Shown piece by piece: positions 1 to 9,156 of a stretch of DNA of 64,000 nucleotides; position 1 is the first letter of the stretch, and every line of letters starts with the position of its first letter. The stretch covers positions 186,001 through 250,000 of the forward strand of contig JASJAO010000001.1 of assembly GCA_030066975.1 (NCBI GenBank), written 5' to 3'. This DNA is from Henriciella sp. GTDB taxonomy: Bacteria; Pseudomonadota; Alphaproteobacteria; Caulobacterales; Hyphomonadaceae. Under the pieces are notes generated by a model. That model was given only the letters and a program-made list of their open reading frames with translations. It was not told the origin of the DNA and ran no database searches. The translations under genes and the position numbers were made by a program.

Positions 1-870
1 ACCATAGGGGTCCTTGAGCTCAGCAATAACATTGATCAGGCGCGTCTGGGAATTCACTGCGGCGGACGTGCGCGTAATGCGACCGCGCCACTCTCGCACT
101 TCCCCCGCAACCGGGCCGGTGAAAATTACTTCGGGACCTGGATTGCCCGGCGTTTCGGCGAAAGCGATCGGCAAATCGAGCTGGCCAAGCTGCTCCCCGG
201 TAATCGGCAGAACAACTTCAACAATGTCGGTGGCAAAAATCTGGCCGAGCGACTGGCCGGGGCTGATAAACTGCCCGACATCGACCGATTTCATGCGTAC
301 CCGTCCGGTGAACGGGGCGATTACAGCCGTTCGTGACAGAGCCAGCTCAGCATCTGCCAGTTGGGCCTCCGCCGAGGCGAGTTGAGCCCTTGCATCAGCC
401 AATTGCGGTTCGCGCCGTGCCAGGGGACTGCTTTCTGTAATGCCCAGATTTTCAAGATCCTGAATGGCAATCTCAGCTTCAGCCTGCTCTCTGATCAAAG
501 CCTGCTCGGCGCTTGCCACACCTGAGCGGGCGCGCACGACACCAAGTTCGTAATCGGCGCTTTCAAGTCGGATCAGAGTTTGCCCTCGGCGGATAAAGCC
601 GCCATCAATGAAATCCGGAGATACAAATGAGATTCGGCCAGAAATCTGGGGTGCGACATCAATCTCTCGTTGGGGACGAACTTCTCCCTGAACATCGACC
701 TTGAACACCAGATCATCGCGCACGACAGGCTCACCAAACACTGATAGTCCAGCAGGCGCTTCTTCTGCCTGTTCAGGCTTTGGCGTCATCACCTGGATCG
801 TGAAGAAGGCGCCACCACCGACGATGAGGGCCATGGCCAGTGTTACGATGATCGGGAATATACGGCTCAT
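1..870 (-). CDS. RND efflux periplasmic adaptor (HlyD/AcrA family), partial
   Basis: The gene begins at ATG 870 and runs off the left edge, leaving 290 codons. The product should be the periplasmic adaptor that joins an inner-membrane RND pump to an outer-membrane channel. An N-terminal membrane anchor (residues about 4-24, FPIIVTLAMALIVGGGAFF) is followed by a lipoyl-like half-motif (GRISFVSPDFIDGGFIRRGQ). Next comes an Ala/Glu/Gln-rich coiled-coil hairpin with repeated AQLASAEAQLADAEL units, then the second lipoyl half and a beta-barrel (FTGRVRMKSVDVGQFISPGQ). Its ATG overlaps the stop of the upstream TolC-like gene as ATGA, so the two are translationally coupled. The pump gene itself would lie beyond the window. 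Substrate cannot be inferred. Confidence 0.88.
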   Translation of the reverse strand, partial: MSRIFPIIVTLAMALIVGGGAFFTIQVMTPKPEQAEEAPAGLSVFGEPVVRDDLVFKVDVQGEVRPQREIDVAPQISGRISFVSPDFIDGGFIRRGQTLIRLESADYELGVVRARSGVASAEQALIREQAEAEIAIQDLENLGITESSPLARREPQLADARAQLASAEAQLADAELALSRTAVIAPFTGRVRMKSVDVGQFISPGQSLGQIFATDIVEVVLPITGEQLGQLDLPIAFAETPGNPGPEVIFTGPVAGEVREWRGRITRTSAAVNSQTRLINVIAELKDPYG

Positions 871-2321
871 GGCAGGGCAGCCTCTTCGGAACGGGTTGAC
901 CCAAGCAGGATCGGCGGTTGCGGCAGTTCGACGGGAAGACCCCCACCGAGCGCCAGATGATAGTTGATGCGGTTTGTGGCCCGAGCTGAGCGGGCTGTGA
1001 TCAGATTGCTCTCAGCGTCGAGGCGGCGGGTCTGTGAATCAATCAAATTGAAGATCGAAACCAGACCATTGGTGTACTGCCGCGTCGCCAGGTCTTCGGC
1101 CAGAATAGCTTCTTCAAGGGCGCGCGCCTGGGCATCCTCCTGCTGAGCCAGCAAACCATCCGCTGCAAGGGCGTTTTCAACCTCCTGCCAGGCAGACAGG
1201 ACAGTGGAGGCATAGGTTTCTACAGAGATTTGCGCCCGCGCAATCGCGGCATCGCGATCTGCTCTCAAGGCCCCGCCATTATAGAGGGGCGCAGACAGGT
1301 TCGCGATCAGGCTAGCCGCCCATCGGCTTGGGTCGAACGTATCGGCAAAATCGGTGTCATTGTTCGATACCGTTCCGGAGATACTGAGGCTGGGCAGCAG
1401 GGCAAGACGGGCCTGCTCAGCCCGCAGACCTGCTGCGAGGAGCGCGGCCTCTGCTGAGGCAATATCCGGACGACGTGATAATAGAAGCGCGGGATTTCCG
1501 CCGCTTAACAGCGGATCCAGTGTGGCGATTTCTGCTGGCGCATCAATCTCCTCCTCGGGATAACGCCCAAGCAGGATTTCCAGGCGACGAACGGCATTAC
1601 CGCTGGCAAGCCGACGCGAAGCGATAGCTGCCTCTGCCGAGGCCAGCGTTGTCCGCGCCGTCCGCACATCCAGCGCTGTCGACAGACCGCGCGAAAAGCG
1701 CCGTTCCGTCAGTTCGAGCGCCCGCTCGCGGGCCTCATAGGTCTGGACCGCAACACGCTCCAGCGCCAGAGCTTCATTCAGGTCGAACCAGGCCGTTGCC
1801 GTCTGCGCCGCGATAGAGAGCTGCGCGGCGGCAAGATCAGCTTCACTTACGAGCAGGTCTGCTTCGGCCGCGTCAATCCCGGCACGGACCCGGCCCCAAA
1901 GATCGACTTCCCAGTTCAGCGAGCCATTGACACCGAAGGTTTCCGTATCAACGCGGTCATCGCCAGCCGCCGTTTCTACAAATGTGCTGCTGCCCCCAGC
2001 GCTGCCCGACACTGAGACACTGGGCAAAGACCGGCCATAAGTGGCGCGCGCCTGAGCTCTGGACGCTTCAACCGCGAAGTATTGCGCACGTAAGCTGGGA
2101 TTCGCCGCCAATGCCTCACTTACCAATTCAGACAATGTCGGATCGCCAAACTGAGTTAGCCAGTCGCTGGTTGGGACTTCGCCAGACACACCAGCCGCTG
2201 CCCAGGCAGACGGCGCATCCGGGGCAACCGGGAAGAACTCGACAGGATCACCGGCAATGCTGGGCACGCTCGCGCACCCTGCCAATGTGAGCAATCCGAA
2301 TCCCACGCCTGTTCGCTTCAT
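867..2321 (-). CDS. TolC/NodT-type outer-membrane efflux lipoprotein
   Basis: This 484-residue protein is an efflux outer-membrane factor of the NodT/OprM type. It starts with a lipoprotein signal peptide whose lipobox LTLAGC places the acylated Cys near residue 16. Two repeats of the OEP fold follow, with the usual phrases LVSEALAANPSLRAQ, GSLNWEVDLWGRVRAGIDAA and LLSRRPDIASAEAALLAA. These motifs (WEVDLWGR and RRPDI) are highly characteristic of the family. The gene is first in a two-gene unit with the adaptor (ATGA overlap), and its promoter must lie in the 183-bp gap shared with divergent phoR. Substrate is unknown. Confidence 0.92.
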   Translation of the reverse strand: MKRTGVGFGLLTLAGCASVPSIAGDPVEFFPVAPDAPSAWAAAGVSGEVPTSDWLTQFGDPTLSELVSEALAANPSLRAQYFAVEASRAQARATYGRSLPSVSVSGSAGGSSTFVETAAGDDRVDTETFGVNGSLNWEVDLWGRVRAGIDAAEADLLVSEADLAAAQLSIAAQTATAWFDLNEALALERVAVQTYEARERALELTERRFSRGLSTALDVRTARTTLASAEAAIASRRLASGNAVRRLEILLGRYPEEEIDAPAEIATLDPLLSGGNPALLLSRRPDIASAEAALLAAGLRAEQARLALLPSLSISGTVSNNDTDFADTFDPSRWAASLIANLSAPLYNGGALRADRDAAIARAQISVETYASTVLSAWQEVENALAADGLLAQQEDAQARALEEAILAEDLATRQYTNGLVSIFNLIDSQTRRLDAESNLITARSARATNRINYHLALGGGLPVELPQPPILLGSTRSEEAALP

Positions 2322-2381
2322 GATTAAACCTCGTCCTTGGACTATCGCATGCTTTACGCTTGCACTATATGACTGTCAACA

Positions 2382-2408
2382 AACAATTATCGTTTTTCAA
2401 TAATAGTT
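2382..2408. promoter_or_regulatory. Inverted repeat, possible operator of the efflux operon
   Basis: Two 9-bp arms, AACAATTAT (2382-2390) and ATAATAGTT (2400-2408), are reverse complements with one mismatch and are separated by 9 bp. The repeat lies in the AT-rich divergent gap between the efflux operon and phoR, about 60 bp from the efflux start codon. Size and symmetry would suit a TetR/AcrR-type repressor, but no such regulator is encoded in the window. It could instead be chance in AT-rich DNA. Confidence 0.35.
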
Positions 2409-2504
2409 CGAACCTGCATTCCGGTCTGAACTTTGAACATATCTCTCTACGCGCCAATGTGCTTTACAGACCAGTGAAAGTCTGGTCAGCGCGGGATAGC
2501 GGGA

Positions 2505-3881
2505 ATGGATGACGGTTTGCAAGAAGACGCACCGGAAAAGGACTTTGTCTGGCAGCGTCGCAAGGACTTTTTCGTACTCACCACCGGCGCTGCGGCGGTG
2601 CTGACCCTGCTGTTTGTGACCAATGCTATCGGACTGGTCGAGTGGATCACAGGCGGAGTTGTGATGATTGCAGGCTCACTCGCCTATTTTGTCGGATCTG
2701 TGCCTTATTATGACAAGGCCAATCTTGTAGAAACAGAGGCAACGGTTGAGGAGCAGACCCCACCGGAACCGCCAATCGATGTGCTTGTTCCGTTTTTGAA
2801 AGCGCTTCCCTTTCCGGCTGTTCTTGTCGACACCGACAAGCGCATTCACGCGACCAATGAAGGGGTGCTGAACGTCTTCGGGAGCAATGCCAAACCGGGC
2901 GCTCTGGCATCGGCCGTGTTTCGTAATCCGGATTTGCTGGCCGCGACAGACCGGGTCGCCGAAACCGGCGCGGCTGAGCGCGTTGAAATCCCCTTGAAAG
3001 GCGACACGGAAACCTGGATCGCTCATATTCATGCTGCGGCGGGAACAGGTAGTGTCACAGTCGTGATGGAAGAATTGACGGCGGTGCGGCGAGCCGAACA
3101 GGCGCGCGCGGACTTTCTCGCCAATGCCAGCCACGAATTGCGTACGCCGTTGACGGCCATCAGCGGGTTTATCGAGACCATGCGCGGCCCGGCGAAGGAC
3201 GACAAAGCTGCCTGGGATGGCTTCATAAGCATTATTGCCGAGCAAACAGAACGGATGAAGCGGCTGGTCGCAGACCTGCTGTCGCTGTCGCGGATCGAGT
3301 TCCGCGAACATCGCCCACCTTCCACGACGGTTGATTTTTCTGCCCTGATTCAGCATGCTGCTCTGTCATTGGCGCCGCTGGCCAACGATCGCGGCGTCGA
3401 CCTGAGTTTTGCCGGGCCGGACGTCTCGCTCAATGTCGTTGCGGATGAAGACGAAATCACCCAGGTCATCCAGAACCTTGCCAGCAACGCCATCAAATAC
3501 ACGTCAAAAGGAGGGACAGTTCAGGTCACGTTCGGACATGCCGATACAATGGCAGAGGCCGCCCTCGCCAGCGGCCGGCAAATGCCCGACAGCAAGCGCG
3601 CCATTCTGGTTGCACCGCGCGCCTCATCGCGTGTTCCGGCAGTCTGGATGCGCGTCACAGACAGCGGCGAAGGCATCCCTGCGCAACATCTACCGCGGCT
3701 CGGCGAGCGCTTTTACCGGGTTGATGAAAGTCGCGGTGGCAAGATTGAAGGGACGGGTCTGGGGCTCGCCATCGTCAAGCACATAATGGTGCGTCATCGC
3801 GGCGGCCTTTCTGTTGAAAGTATTGAAGGCGAAGGCGCCGGCTTCGGCATGTGGATGCCGGGCACCGTTCAGGAGTCATAG
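2505..3881 (+). CDS. phoR: PhoR phosphate-regulon sensor histidine kinase
   Basis: This 458-residue kinase carries two N-terminal membrane segments (about 21-42 and 48-66) with almost no periplasmic loop, as in PhoR. A PAS-like region follows (about 97-195), then the HisKA dimerisation domain with the phospho-acceptor in FLANASHELRTPLTAISGFI (His210). The HATPase_c domain has a visible N box (QNLASNAIKYTSKGG), G1 box (VTDSGEGIP) and G2 box (GTGLGLAIVK). It should phosphorylate PhoB when phosphate is scarce, with PstABC and PhoU acting as the sensor complex. The gene sits upstream of rluA and the pst operon rather than beside phoB. The assignment to PhoR over other OmpR-class kinases rests on architecture plus the nearby pst-phoU-phoB genes. 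Confidence 0.9.
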   Translation: MDDGLQEDAPEKDFVWQRRKDFFVLTTGAAAVLTLLFVTNAIGLVEWITGGVVMIAGSLAYFVGSVPYYDKANLVETEATVEEQTPPEPPIDVLVPFLKALPFPAVLVDTDKRIHATNEGVLNVFGSNAKPGALASAVFRNPDLLAATDRVAETGAAERVEIPLKGDTETWIAHIHAAAGTGSVTVVMEELTAVRRAEQARADFLANASHELRTPLTAISGFIETMRGPAKDDKAAWDGFISIIAEQTERMKRLVADLLSLSRIEFREHRPPSTTVDFSALIQHAALSLAPLANDRGVDLSFAGPDVSLNVVADEDEITQVIQNLASNAIKYTSKGGTVQVTFGHADTMAEAALASGRQMPDSKRAILVAPRASSRVPAVWMRVTDSGEGIPAQHLPRLGERFYRVDESRGGKIEGTGLGLAIVKHIMVRHRGGLSVESIEGEGAGFGMWMPGTVQES

Positions 3882-4537
3882 CGGCATTGCTTCGTGTTGC
3901 CCCAGCATACCGTCCACCCCCGGCATGTGCGCTGACAACCGTTTATCTCGACGACCATGTCGTGGTCGCCAATAAACCATCAGGCTTGTTGAGCGTTCCA
4001 GGCTTGGGCGAAAGCAAAGCCTTCTGCGCACTCAGCATTCTGACCGATCGGTGTGGGCCAGTTCACACCGTTCACCGGCTTGATATGGACACGTCCGGGT
4101 TGATTATATTTGCCCGCTCAAAAGCGGCGCAACGCCATTTGTCGATTCAGTTTCAGGAACGCCAAGTGCACAAACTGTATGAGGCCGTGGTCGCCGGTCT
4201 GGTGCAGAACAACCAGGGCCGCATCGATGCCCCAATTGCGAAACATTCCTTGCAGCGACCCCTTCGACATATTGCCGCCGACGGTCAGCCAGCGGTCACC
4301 AACTGGACGGTTGTTTCGCAATCCCGGTCGTCAACCCGGCTGTCCCTTCACCCTGAGACTGGTCGCTCTCACCAGCTTCGTCTGCATTTGAAGTCCATCG
4401 GGCATCCCATTCTCGGGGACGTATTTTACGGAGACGCCTCAAAGGCGGGGCGGCTTTTGTTGCATGCAAAAACCATTTCGTTTCAACACCCTGTATCCGG
4501 GACGCGAGTCTCACTCGCGGTCCCCTCAGCGTTTTAG
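3851..4537 (+). CDS. rluA: RluA-family pseudouridine synthase
   Basis: The product isomerises uridine to pseudouridine in rRNA or tRNA. The catalytic motif HRLDMDTSGLIIFARSK contains the conserved Asp (DMDTSG), and the C-terminal motif GRSHQLRLHL and RLLLHA are both standard for RluA. Its length (228 residues) is close to E. coli RluA, and the S4 domain found in RluC/RluD is absent. The first ATG overlaps the end of phoR by 31 bp, and the family core begins only near residue 27 (TTVYLDDHVVVANKPSG). A downstream non-ATG start (for example TTG 3887) is therefore possible. Membership is clear. Target specificity (23S U746/tRNA U32) is inferred from family resemblance only. Confidence 0.85.
   Translation: MDAGHRSGVIAALLRVAPAYRPPPACALTTVYLDDHVVVANKPSGLLSVPGLGESKAFCALSILTDRCGPVHTVHRLDMDTSGLIIFARSKAAQRHLSIQFQERQVHKLYEAVVAGLVQNNQGRIDAPIAKHSLQRPLRHIAADGQPAVTNWTVVSQSRSSTRLSLHPETGRSHQLRLHLKSIGHPILGDVFYGDASKAGRLLLHAKTISFQHPVSGTRVSLAVPSAF
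4499..4534 (+). terminator. Hairpin with short T-tract at the end of rluA
   Basis: An 11-bp stem, GGGACGCGAGT (4499-4509) with ACTCGCGGTCCC (4513-4524, one bulged G), closes a 3-nt loop. It is followed after a few bases by TTTT (4531-4534). It overlaps the last codons and stop of rluA. It would separate phoR-rluA transcription from the Pho-box-driven pst operon. The T-tract is short and offset, so termination may be partial. Confidence 0.5.
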
Positions 4538-4563
4538 AATAGCTCGATGGTCGAAAGGCACAC

Positions 4564-4599
4564 ATGTGTCACATATGTGTCAACGAGCAGCGGTAATAG
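4564..4599 (+). promoter_or_regulatory. Pho box and promoter of the pst operon
   Basis: The 8-mer ATGTGTCA occurs twice as an exact direct repeat, at 4564-4571 and 4575-4582. The 11-bp period is that of PhoB half-sites (CTGTCAT-type 7-mers spaced by 4 bp). A -10-like TAATAG lies at 4594-4599, the expected distance below a Pho box that replaces the -35. The site is 47 bp upstream of the pstC start codon. The position, period and downstream genes together make PhoB binding very likely. Confidence 0.8.
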
Positions 4600-4628
4600 C
4601 GCTCAAACTCTAGGCGTTCAGGCCGCAA

Positions 4629-6047
4629 ATGCTTCAGACTCTTGGCCACATTCAAATCGGTTGGCTGTTGATTGCCTCCCTCGCCGTCACCGGCTTTGTT
4701 TCGTTCTATGTCGGGCGAACCAGTATGGCGCGTGCGCCAGCATCTGGGCCTTTGGAGCGGTCGCATTCGCAGCCAAACTATCATGGCTACTTTATGGCGA
4801 TGTGCGCCGCGGTACCGGCCGCGCTCATCTTCATCCTCTATCTAGTGCTCTCAGGCGGCTTTATCCGCAGCCAACTGGTCAGCGAATTACCGGATTATGT
4901 CCGCTCTCTGGGAGCGCTCGAACTGGATCAATATGTCGATCGTCTGTTCGAACATGCAGCGATGCGCGATCCACAGCCGACCGGCAACGACTTGTTCGAC
5001 GCCGCAAGCTCCAGACTGACCGAACTTCGCGGGCAGTCTCGCCTGCTCATGCTGATCCTTGCCCTGGGGGCGGGTCTCGCCGGATTCGTCTACGGTTTGC
5101 GCAAGTTGAACCGGCAGTTCCGCGCCCGCGACTATGTCGAAATGGGGATTGTCGGCGTACTGTTCCTTTGCGCCGCGATTGCCATTCTGACCACGCTCGG
5201 CATCATCCTGTCCTTGATCTTTGAAACCATTCGGTTTTTTAACTCCGAGGGCAGTCCCGGACTGTTCGGGTTTCTGTTCGGCACAGAATGGAATGCGCAA
5301 ACTGGTGAAGATTTCGGCACAGTGCCGCTGTTTCTGGGGACGCTGCTGATTGCTTTGCTCGCCATGTGTGTTGCGGCTCCGATCGGTCTCTTTTCGGCCA
5401 TCTATCTTTCTGAATATGCAAGCCCAACCCTGCGCGCCTGGATCAAACCCATTCTGGAGCTGCTCGCCGGAATCCCAACCGTAGTTTACGGGTTCTTCGC
5501 GGCCATGGTGGTCGCTCCAGCGGTGCGGTCTGGGGCGCAATGGATTAACAGTCTGCCTTTCACATCAGACACACTGCTTTCGGCACAGCCGCAAAGCGCG
5601 CTCGCAGCCGGGTTGGTGATGGGCATCATGATTATTCCCTTCGTGTCATCGCTCTCAGACGACGTGATCAACGCAGTGCCTCAGACGCTGCGGAATGGCG
5701 CGCTTGCCATGGGCGCAACCCCTTCCGAGACGGTTCGAAATGTCGTTCTACCCGCTGCGTTGCCAGGCATTATCGCAGCGCTTCTGCTCGCGGTGTCTCG
5801 TGCGATCGGCGAAACCATGATCGTTGTCATGGCCGCAGGTCAACGCGCGCAGATCACTGCGGATCCGACGTCGGACCTTACCACGATTACCGTCCAGATT
5901 GTGGCACTGCTAACCGGCGACACTGAATTTGACAGCGCCAAGACCCTGTCGGCGTTTGCCCTCGGCTTCGTACTGTTTTCGGTCACGCTTATCTTCAACC
6001 TGATCGCTCTAAGAGTCGTCCAGAGATATCGAGAGAAATATGACTGA
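4629..6047 (+). CDS. pstC: Phosphate ABC transporter permease PstC
   Basis: This is one of the two membrane subunits of the high-affinity phosphate importer. The 472 residues are much longer than the E. coli protein (about 320). An extra N-terminal part with membrane segments near residues 10-28, 58-78 and 140-157 is typical of alphaproteobacterial PstC. The C-terminal half holds the permease core and the EAA-type loop (LRNGALAMGATPSETVRNVVLPAALPGI) that contacts PstB. The gene overlaps pstA by 8 bp and is the first gene behind the Pho box. No periplasmic phosphate-binding pstS precedes it, unlike the usual pstSCAB order. Confidence 0.95.
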   Translation: MLQTLGHIQIGWLLIASLAVTGFVSFYVGRTSMARAPASGPLERSHSQPNYHGYFMAMCAAVPAALIFILYLVLSGGFIRSQLVSELPDYVRSLGALELDQYVDRLFEHAAMRDPQPTGNDLFDAASSRLTELRGQSRLLMLILALGAGLAGFVYGLRKLNRQFRARDYVEMGIVGVLFLCAAIAILTTLGIILSLIFETIRFFNSEGSPGLFGFLFGTEWNAQTGEDFGTVPLFLGTLLIALLAMCVAAPIGLFSAIYLSEYASPTLRAWIKPILELLAGIPTVVYGFFAAMVVAPAVRSGAQWINSLPFTSDTLLSAQPQSALAAGLVMGIMIIPFVSSLSDDVINAVPQTLRNGALAMGATPSETVRNVVLPAALPGIIAALLLAVSRAIGETMIVVMAAGQRAQITADPTSDLTTITVQIVALLTGDTEFDSAKTLSAFALGFVLFSVTLIFNLIALRVVQRYREKYD

Positions 6048-7638
6048 CGCGCCCGAAGCGACCCCTATCGAGCGGCCGTCCAGCTTTGCCAGCGAAGCCG
6101 CGATGAAACGCCTGAAACGCCGCCATGCGGCGGAGCGCCGGTTTCGGGCCTATGGTCTGGTGGCCATCGGTTTTGCGATCCTGGCGCTGCTAGTTCTGGT
6201 GCTGTCAATTCTGACACAGGCATGGTCGGCGTTTACGCGGCATGAGGTGGTGTTTGATTTGACAATGGAACGCGAGCTGATCGCTCCGGAAGGGCGGGAT
6301 CAGCCGGAACAGATTGCCAGCAATGTGACCGGCTTTAACACGCTGGTGCAGCAGGATCTGCTGGCCACGTTCCCGGAAACCGGACGGACGCGACAACTTC
6401 GCCGCGAGGTGTTTGCCTTGACCACACGCCTTGCGGTTCTTCCGATCGCACACAAGGTCGCCGAGCAGCCCGATCTGATCGACGAGACGGTCTCTGTTCG
6501 CGCCGCGCTTTCTGACGATCTGGATCTTTACCTGAAAGGCGGGGCCACGGATCGACGCGCGATGGTGGCCGGACAAGCGGGGATCATCGCGGCAAATGAG
6601 GCCGGTCTGATTGAAATCGAAGAGATCGGGGATTCCCGATTTGCCGCCTTCCAGTCTGCTGTCGCTGACTTGGAGGGAACAGATCCGAGCGTCCTGCTGC
6701 GCGTGGATGACACCTGGTTTACTCTGGAATCGATCAACACGAACAGCTTGATCGCCTCCTACCTCACCGGGCCGGCGCCCCTGCTGGGCGACCGATATGA
6801 AACACCGATCGACGCGTTGATCATAAAAACGCCAGCCAGCAACCGGACTGTATCAGACCGACAGATTGCCTGGACCACCATGCTAAACGAACAGGGGCGT
6901 ATAAAGCGCGTGTTCAATTCAGGTCTGTTCACGCAGGCTGACAGCACCTATCCCGAGCTTGCAGGTGCGGCGGCCGCGATTGTCGGCTCGATCTTTACAA
7001 TGATTGTCACCGCGCTGTTTGCCATCCCTGTCGGCATCCTCGCGGCGGTTTATCTGGAAGAGTTCGCGCCGAAGAACCGGCTGACCGATCTGATTGAAGT
7101 CAATATCAACAATCTTGCGGCCGTGCCTTCGATCGTTTTCGGCCTGCTCGGGGCGGCGGTGTTCCTCAACCTGTTTGGCATGCCGCGATCGGTCCCCTTG
7201 GTCGGGGGGCTCGTGCTTGGATTGCTGGTCCTGCCGACCGTCATCATCGCTTCAAGAGCCGCTTTGAAATCGGTACCACCGTCCATCCGCACCGCAGCGC
7301 TCGGCCTCGGCGCCTCACGCACCCAAGCTGTGTTCCACCATGTCTTGCCACTGGCAGCGCCCGGCATTCTGACCGGGGCGATTATCGCCATGGCGCGGGC
7401 CTTAGGCGAGACGGCGCCGCTGCTGCTGATCGGAATGGTGGCCTTTGTCAACGAAGTGCCGACACGGGCCGACCAGGAGTCCACGGTCTTGCCGGTTCTG
7501 ATCTACAAGTGGTTCTCCGGCGCAGAGCGGGCCTGGGAGCCAATGACCTCCGCTGTAATTATTATCCTGTTGGTGTTTCTGGTATTGATGAATTTGGCAG
7601 CTGTGATGCTGCGTCGTCGCTTTGAGCGAAGGTGGTAG
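6040..7638 (+). CDS. pstA: Phosphate ABC transporter permease PstA
   Basis: This is the second membrane subunit of the phosphate importer. The 532 residues include an N-terminal cytoplasmic stretch, a membrane segment (about 36-58), and a large non-membrane insertion (about 60-305) resembling the DUF3333-type extension of alphaproteobacterial PstA. The permease core follows, with [20 protein letters not shown] and the EAA loop [28 protein letters not shown] (read in two parts). It overlaps pstC by 8 bp and runs up to pstB, so the three subunits are made in step. The role of the periplasmic insertion is not known to me. Confidence 0.94.
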   Translation: MTDAPEATPIERPSSFASEAAMKRLKRRHAAERRFRAYGLVAIGFAILALLVLVLSILTQAWSAFTRHEVVFDLTMERELIAPEGRDQPEQIASNVTGFNTLVQQDLLATFPETGRTRQLRREVFALTTRLAVLPIAHKVAEQPDLIDETVSVRAALSDDLDLYLKGGATDRRAMVAGQAGIIAANEAGLIEIEEIGDSRFAAFQSAVADLEGTDPSVLLRVDDTWFTLESINTNSLIASYLTGPAPLLGDRYETPIDALIIKTPASNRTVSDRQIAWTTMLNEQGRIKRVFNSGLFTQADSTYPELAGAAAAIVGSIFTMIVTALFAIPVGILAAVYLEEFAPKNRLTDLIEVNINNLAAVPSIVFGLLGAAVFLNLFGMPRSVPLVGGLVLGLLVLPTVIIASRAALKSVPPSIRTAALGLGASRTQAVFHHVLPLAAPGILTGAIIAMARALGETAPLLLIGMVAFVNEVPTRADQESTVLPVLIYKWFSGAERAWEPMTSAVIIILLVFLVLMNLAAVMLRRRFERRW

Positions 7639-7640
7639 AT

Positions 7641-8447
7641 ATGTTGGACAAGACCGAAACATCGCAACCTGAAAGCGCCCCATCCGACAAGGACACAAAG
7701 ATTGACTGCCGTCACATCGATGTCTTTTACGGCGAGAAGCAGGCCATCTTCGATATTTCCATGCCGATCCGTGATCGATCGGTAACCGCCTTCATCGGCC
7801 CTTCAGGGTGTGGCAAGTCGACCTTTCTGCGCTGTATGAACCGGATGAATGACACGATTGACGGTGCCCGCGTCGAGGGCGAGATCATTATGGACGGCGC
7901 GGACATCAATGATCCGACGGTTGATCCGGTCCTATTACGGTCACGGGTCGGGATGGTGTTCCAGAAACCCAATCCGTTCCCGAAATCCATCTTCGACAAT
8001 ATCGCCTATGGCGCGCGTATTCATGGACTGGCCAGCAGCAAGAGCGACCTTGAGAATATCGTTGAAACATCGCTGGTCCGCGCCGGGCTGTGGGACGAGG
8101 TGAAGGATCGCCTGGCCTCACCCGGCACAGGTCTGTCGGGCGGACAGCAGCAGCGGCTCTGCATCGCACGAGCCATTGCAGTGAACCCGGAAGTGATTCT
8201 GATGGATGAGCCGTGCTCAGCGCTTGATCCGATCGCCACAGCGCGGATCGAGGAACTGATCGACGAGCTTCGCGAGCAATATTGCCTCGTCATCGTTACC
8301 CACTCCATGCAACAGGCCGCGCGCGTCTCGCAGAACACAGCCTTCTTTCATCTCGGCAAGCTCATCGAAATGGGTGAGACAGAGATGATGTTCACCAATC
8401 CCTCAAATCAACGCACACAGGATTACATTACCGGCCGCTTCGGGTAA
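7641..8447 (+). CDS. pstB: Phosphate import ATPase PstB
   Basis: This is the ATPase that drives phosphate uptake. Visible motifs are Walker [10 protein letters not shown], the Q-loop region [15 protein letters not shown] (diagnostic for PstB), signature LSGGQQQRL, Walker [14 protein letters not shown] and the switch His in IVTHSM. I chose ATG 7641 because AAGGTGG just upstream is a good ribosome-binding site. A GTG at 7632 would add three residues and overlap pstA. At 268 residues it matches the family. With PhoU it also signals phosphate status to PhoR. Confidence 0.96.
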   Translation: MLDKTETSQPESAPSDKDTKIDCRHIDVFYGEKQAIFDISMPIRDRSVTAFIGPSGCGKSTFLRCMNRMNDTIDGARVEGEIIMDGADINDPTVDPVLLRSRVGMVFQKPNPFPKSIFDNIAYGARIHGLASSKSDLENIVETSLVRAGLWDEVKDRLASPGTGLSGGQQQRLCIARAIAVNPEVILMDEPCSALDPIATARIEELIDELREQYCLVIVTHSMQQAARVSQNTAFFHLGKLIEMGETEMMFTNPSNQRTQDYITGRFG

Positions 8448-8468
8448 GCTTCGTCGACTGGACACTCT

Positions 8469-9146
8469 ATGACGCAACATATCGTTACCTCCTTTACAGA
8501 TGAGCTGGAACACCTGTCAGCGAACCTGCTTCGCATGGGCGGGCTTGCAGAGGCGATGATCCGAGATGCCAGCCGCGCCGTGGTGACCCGAGACAATCAG
8601 CTGGCGCGCACAGTGGTTGAGCGCGATGCGGAAATGGATCAGCTGGAAATCGAGTGCGAACGCGACGTTGTCCGCATTCTGGCCCTGCGCCAGCCGATGG
8701 CCTCAGACCTTCGAATGGTGATCGGGGCCATCAAACTTGCCGGCACGATTGAGCGGATTGGGGATCTCGCCAAGAATATTGCGCATCGCAGCCTCGCGGT
8801 CACCGAAGCCGATAACCGGGTCGCCCTGCGCGGTGTTGAACGGATGGGTCAAGCGGTATCCAGGCAATTGCACACCGCGCTGGACGCCTATTCCCGCCGC
8901 GACGCGATCGCTGCGATCTCCGTCATCGAACAGGATGATGATATCGACAGCCATTACAATTCGATGCTGAAATCCATGCTTGTTTACATGACGGAGGACC
9001 CGGACAAGCTCGATACCCGCTCGAACTTCCTGTTCATCGTCAAAAACCTCGAACGTATTGGCGATCATTGTACGAACATTGCCAAGGCCGTGCATTACAT
9101 CGCCACCGGACAACAAATTCGATCCTCGAACGAACCCCTGAGATGA
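8469..9146 (+). CDS. phoU: Phosphate-signalling protein PhoU
   Basis: This 225-residue all-helical protein has two PhoU repeats. Each carries the family pattern around acidic metal-binding motifs (RDAEMDQLEIECERDVVRIL and EQDDDIDSHYNSMLKSML). Conserved phrases LRMVIGAIKLAGTIERIGDLAKNIAHR and LFIVKNLERIGDHCTNIAKA identify it with confidence. It links transporter activity to PhoR and keeps the Pho regulon off when phosphate is plentiful. The gene is 21 bp after pstB and 10 bp before phoB, clearly in the same operon. Confidence 0.96.
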   Translation: MTQHIVTSFTDELEHLSANLLRMGGLAEAMIRDASRAVVTRDNQLARTVVERDAEMDQLEIECERDVVRILALRQPMASDLRMVIGAIKLAGTIERIGDLAKNIAHRSLAVTEADNRVALRGVERMGQAVSRQLHTALDAYSRRDAIAAISVIEQDDDIDSHYNSMLKSMLVYMTEDPDKLDTRSNFLFIVKNLERIGDHCTNIAKAVHYIATGQQIRSSNEPLR

Positions 9147-9156
9147 GAGAAGCCTC

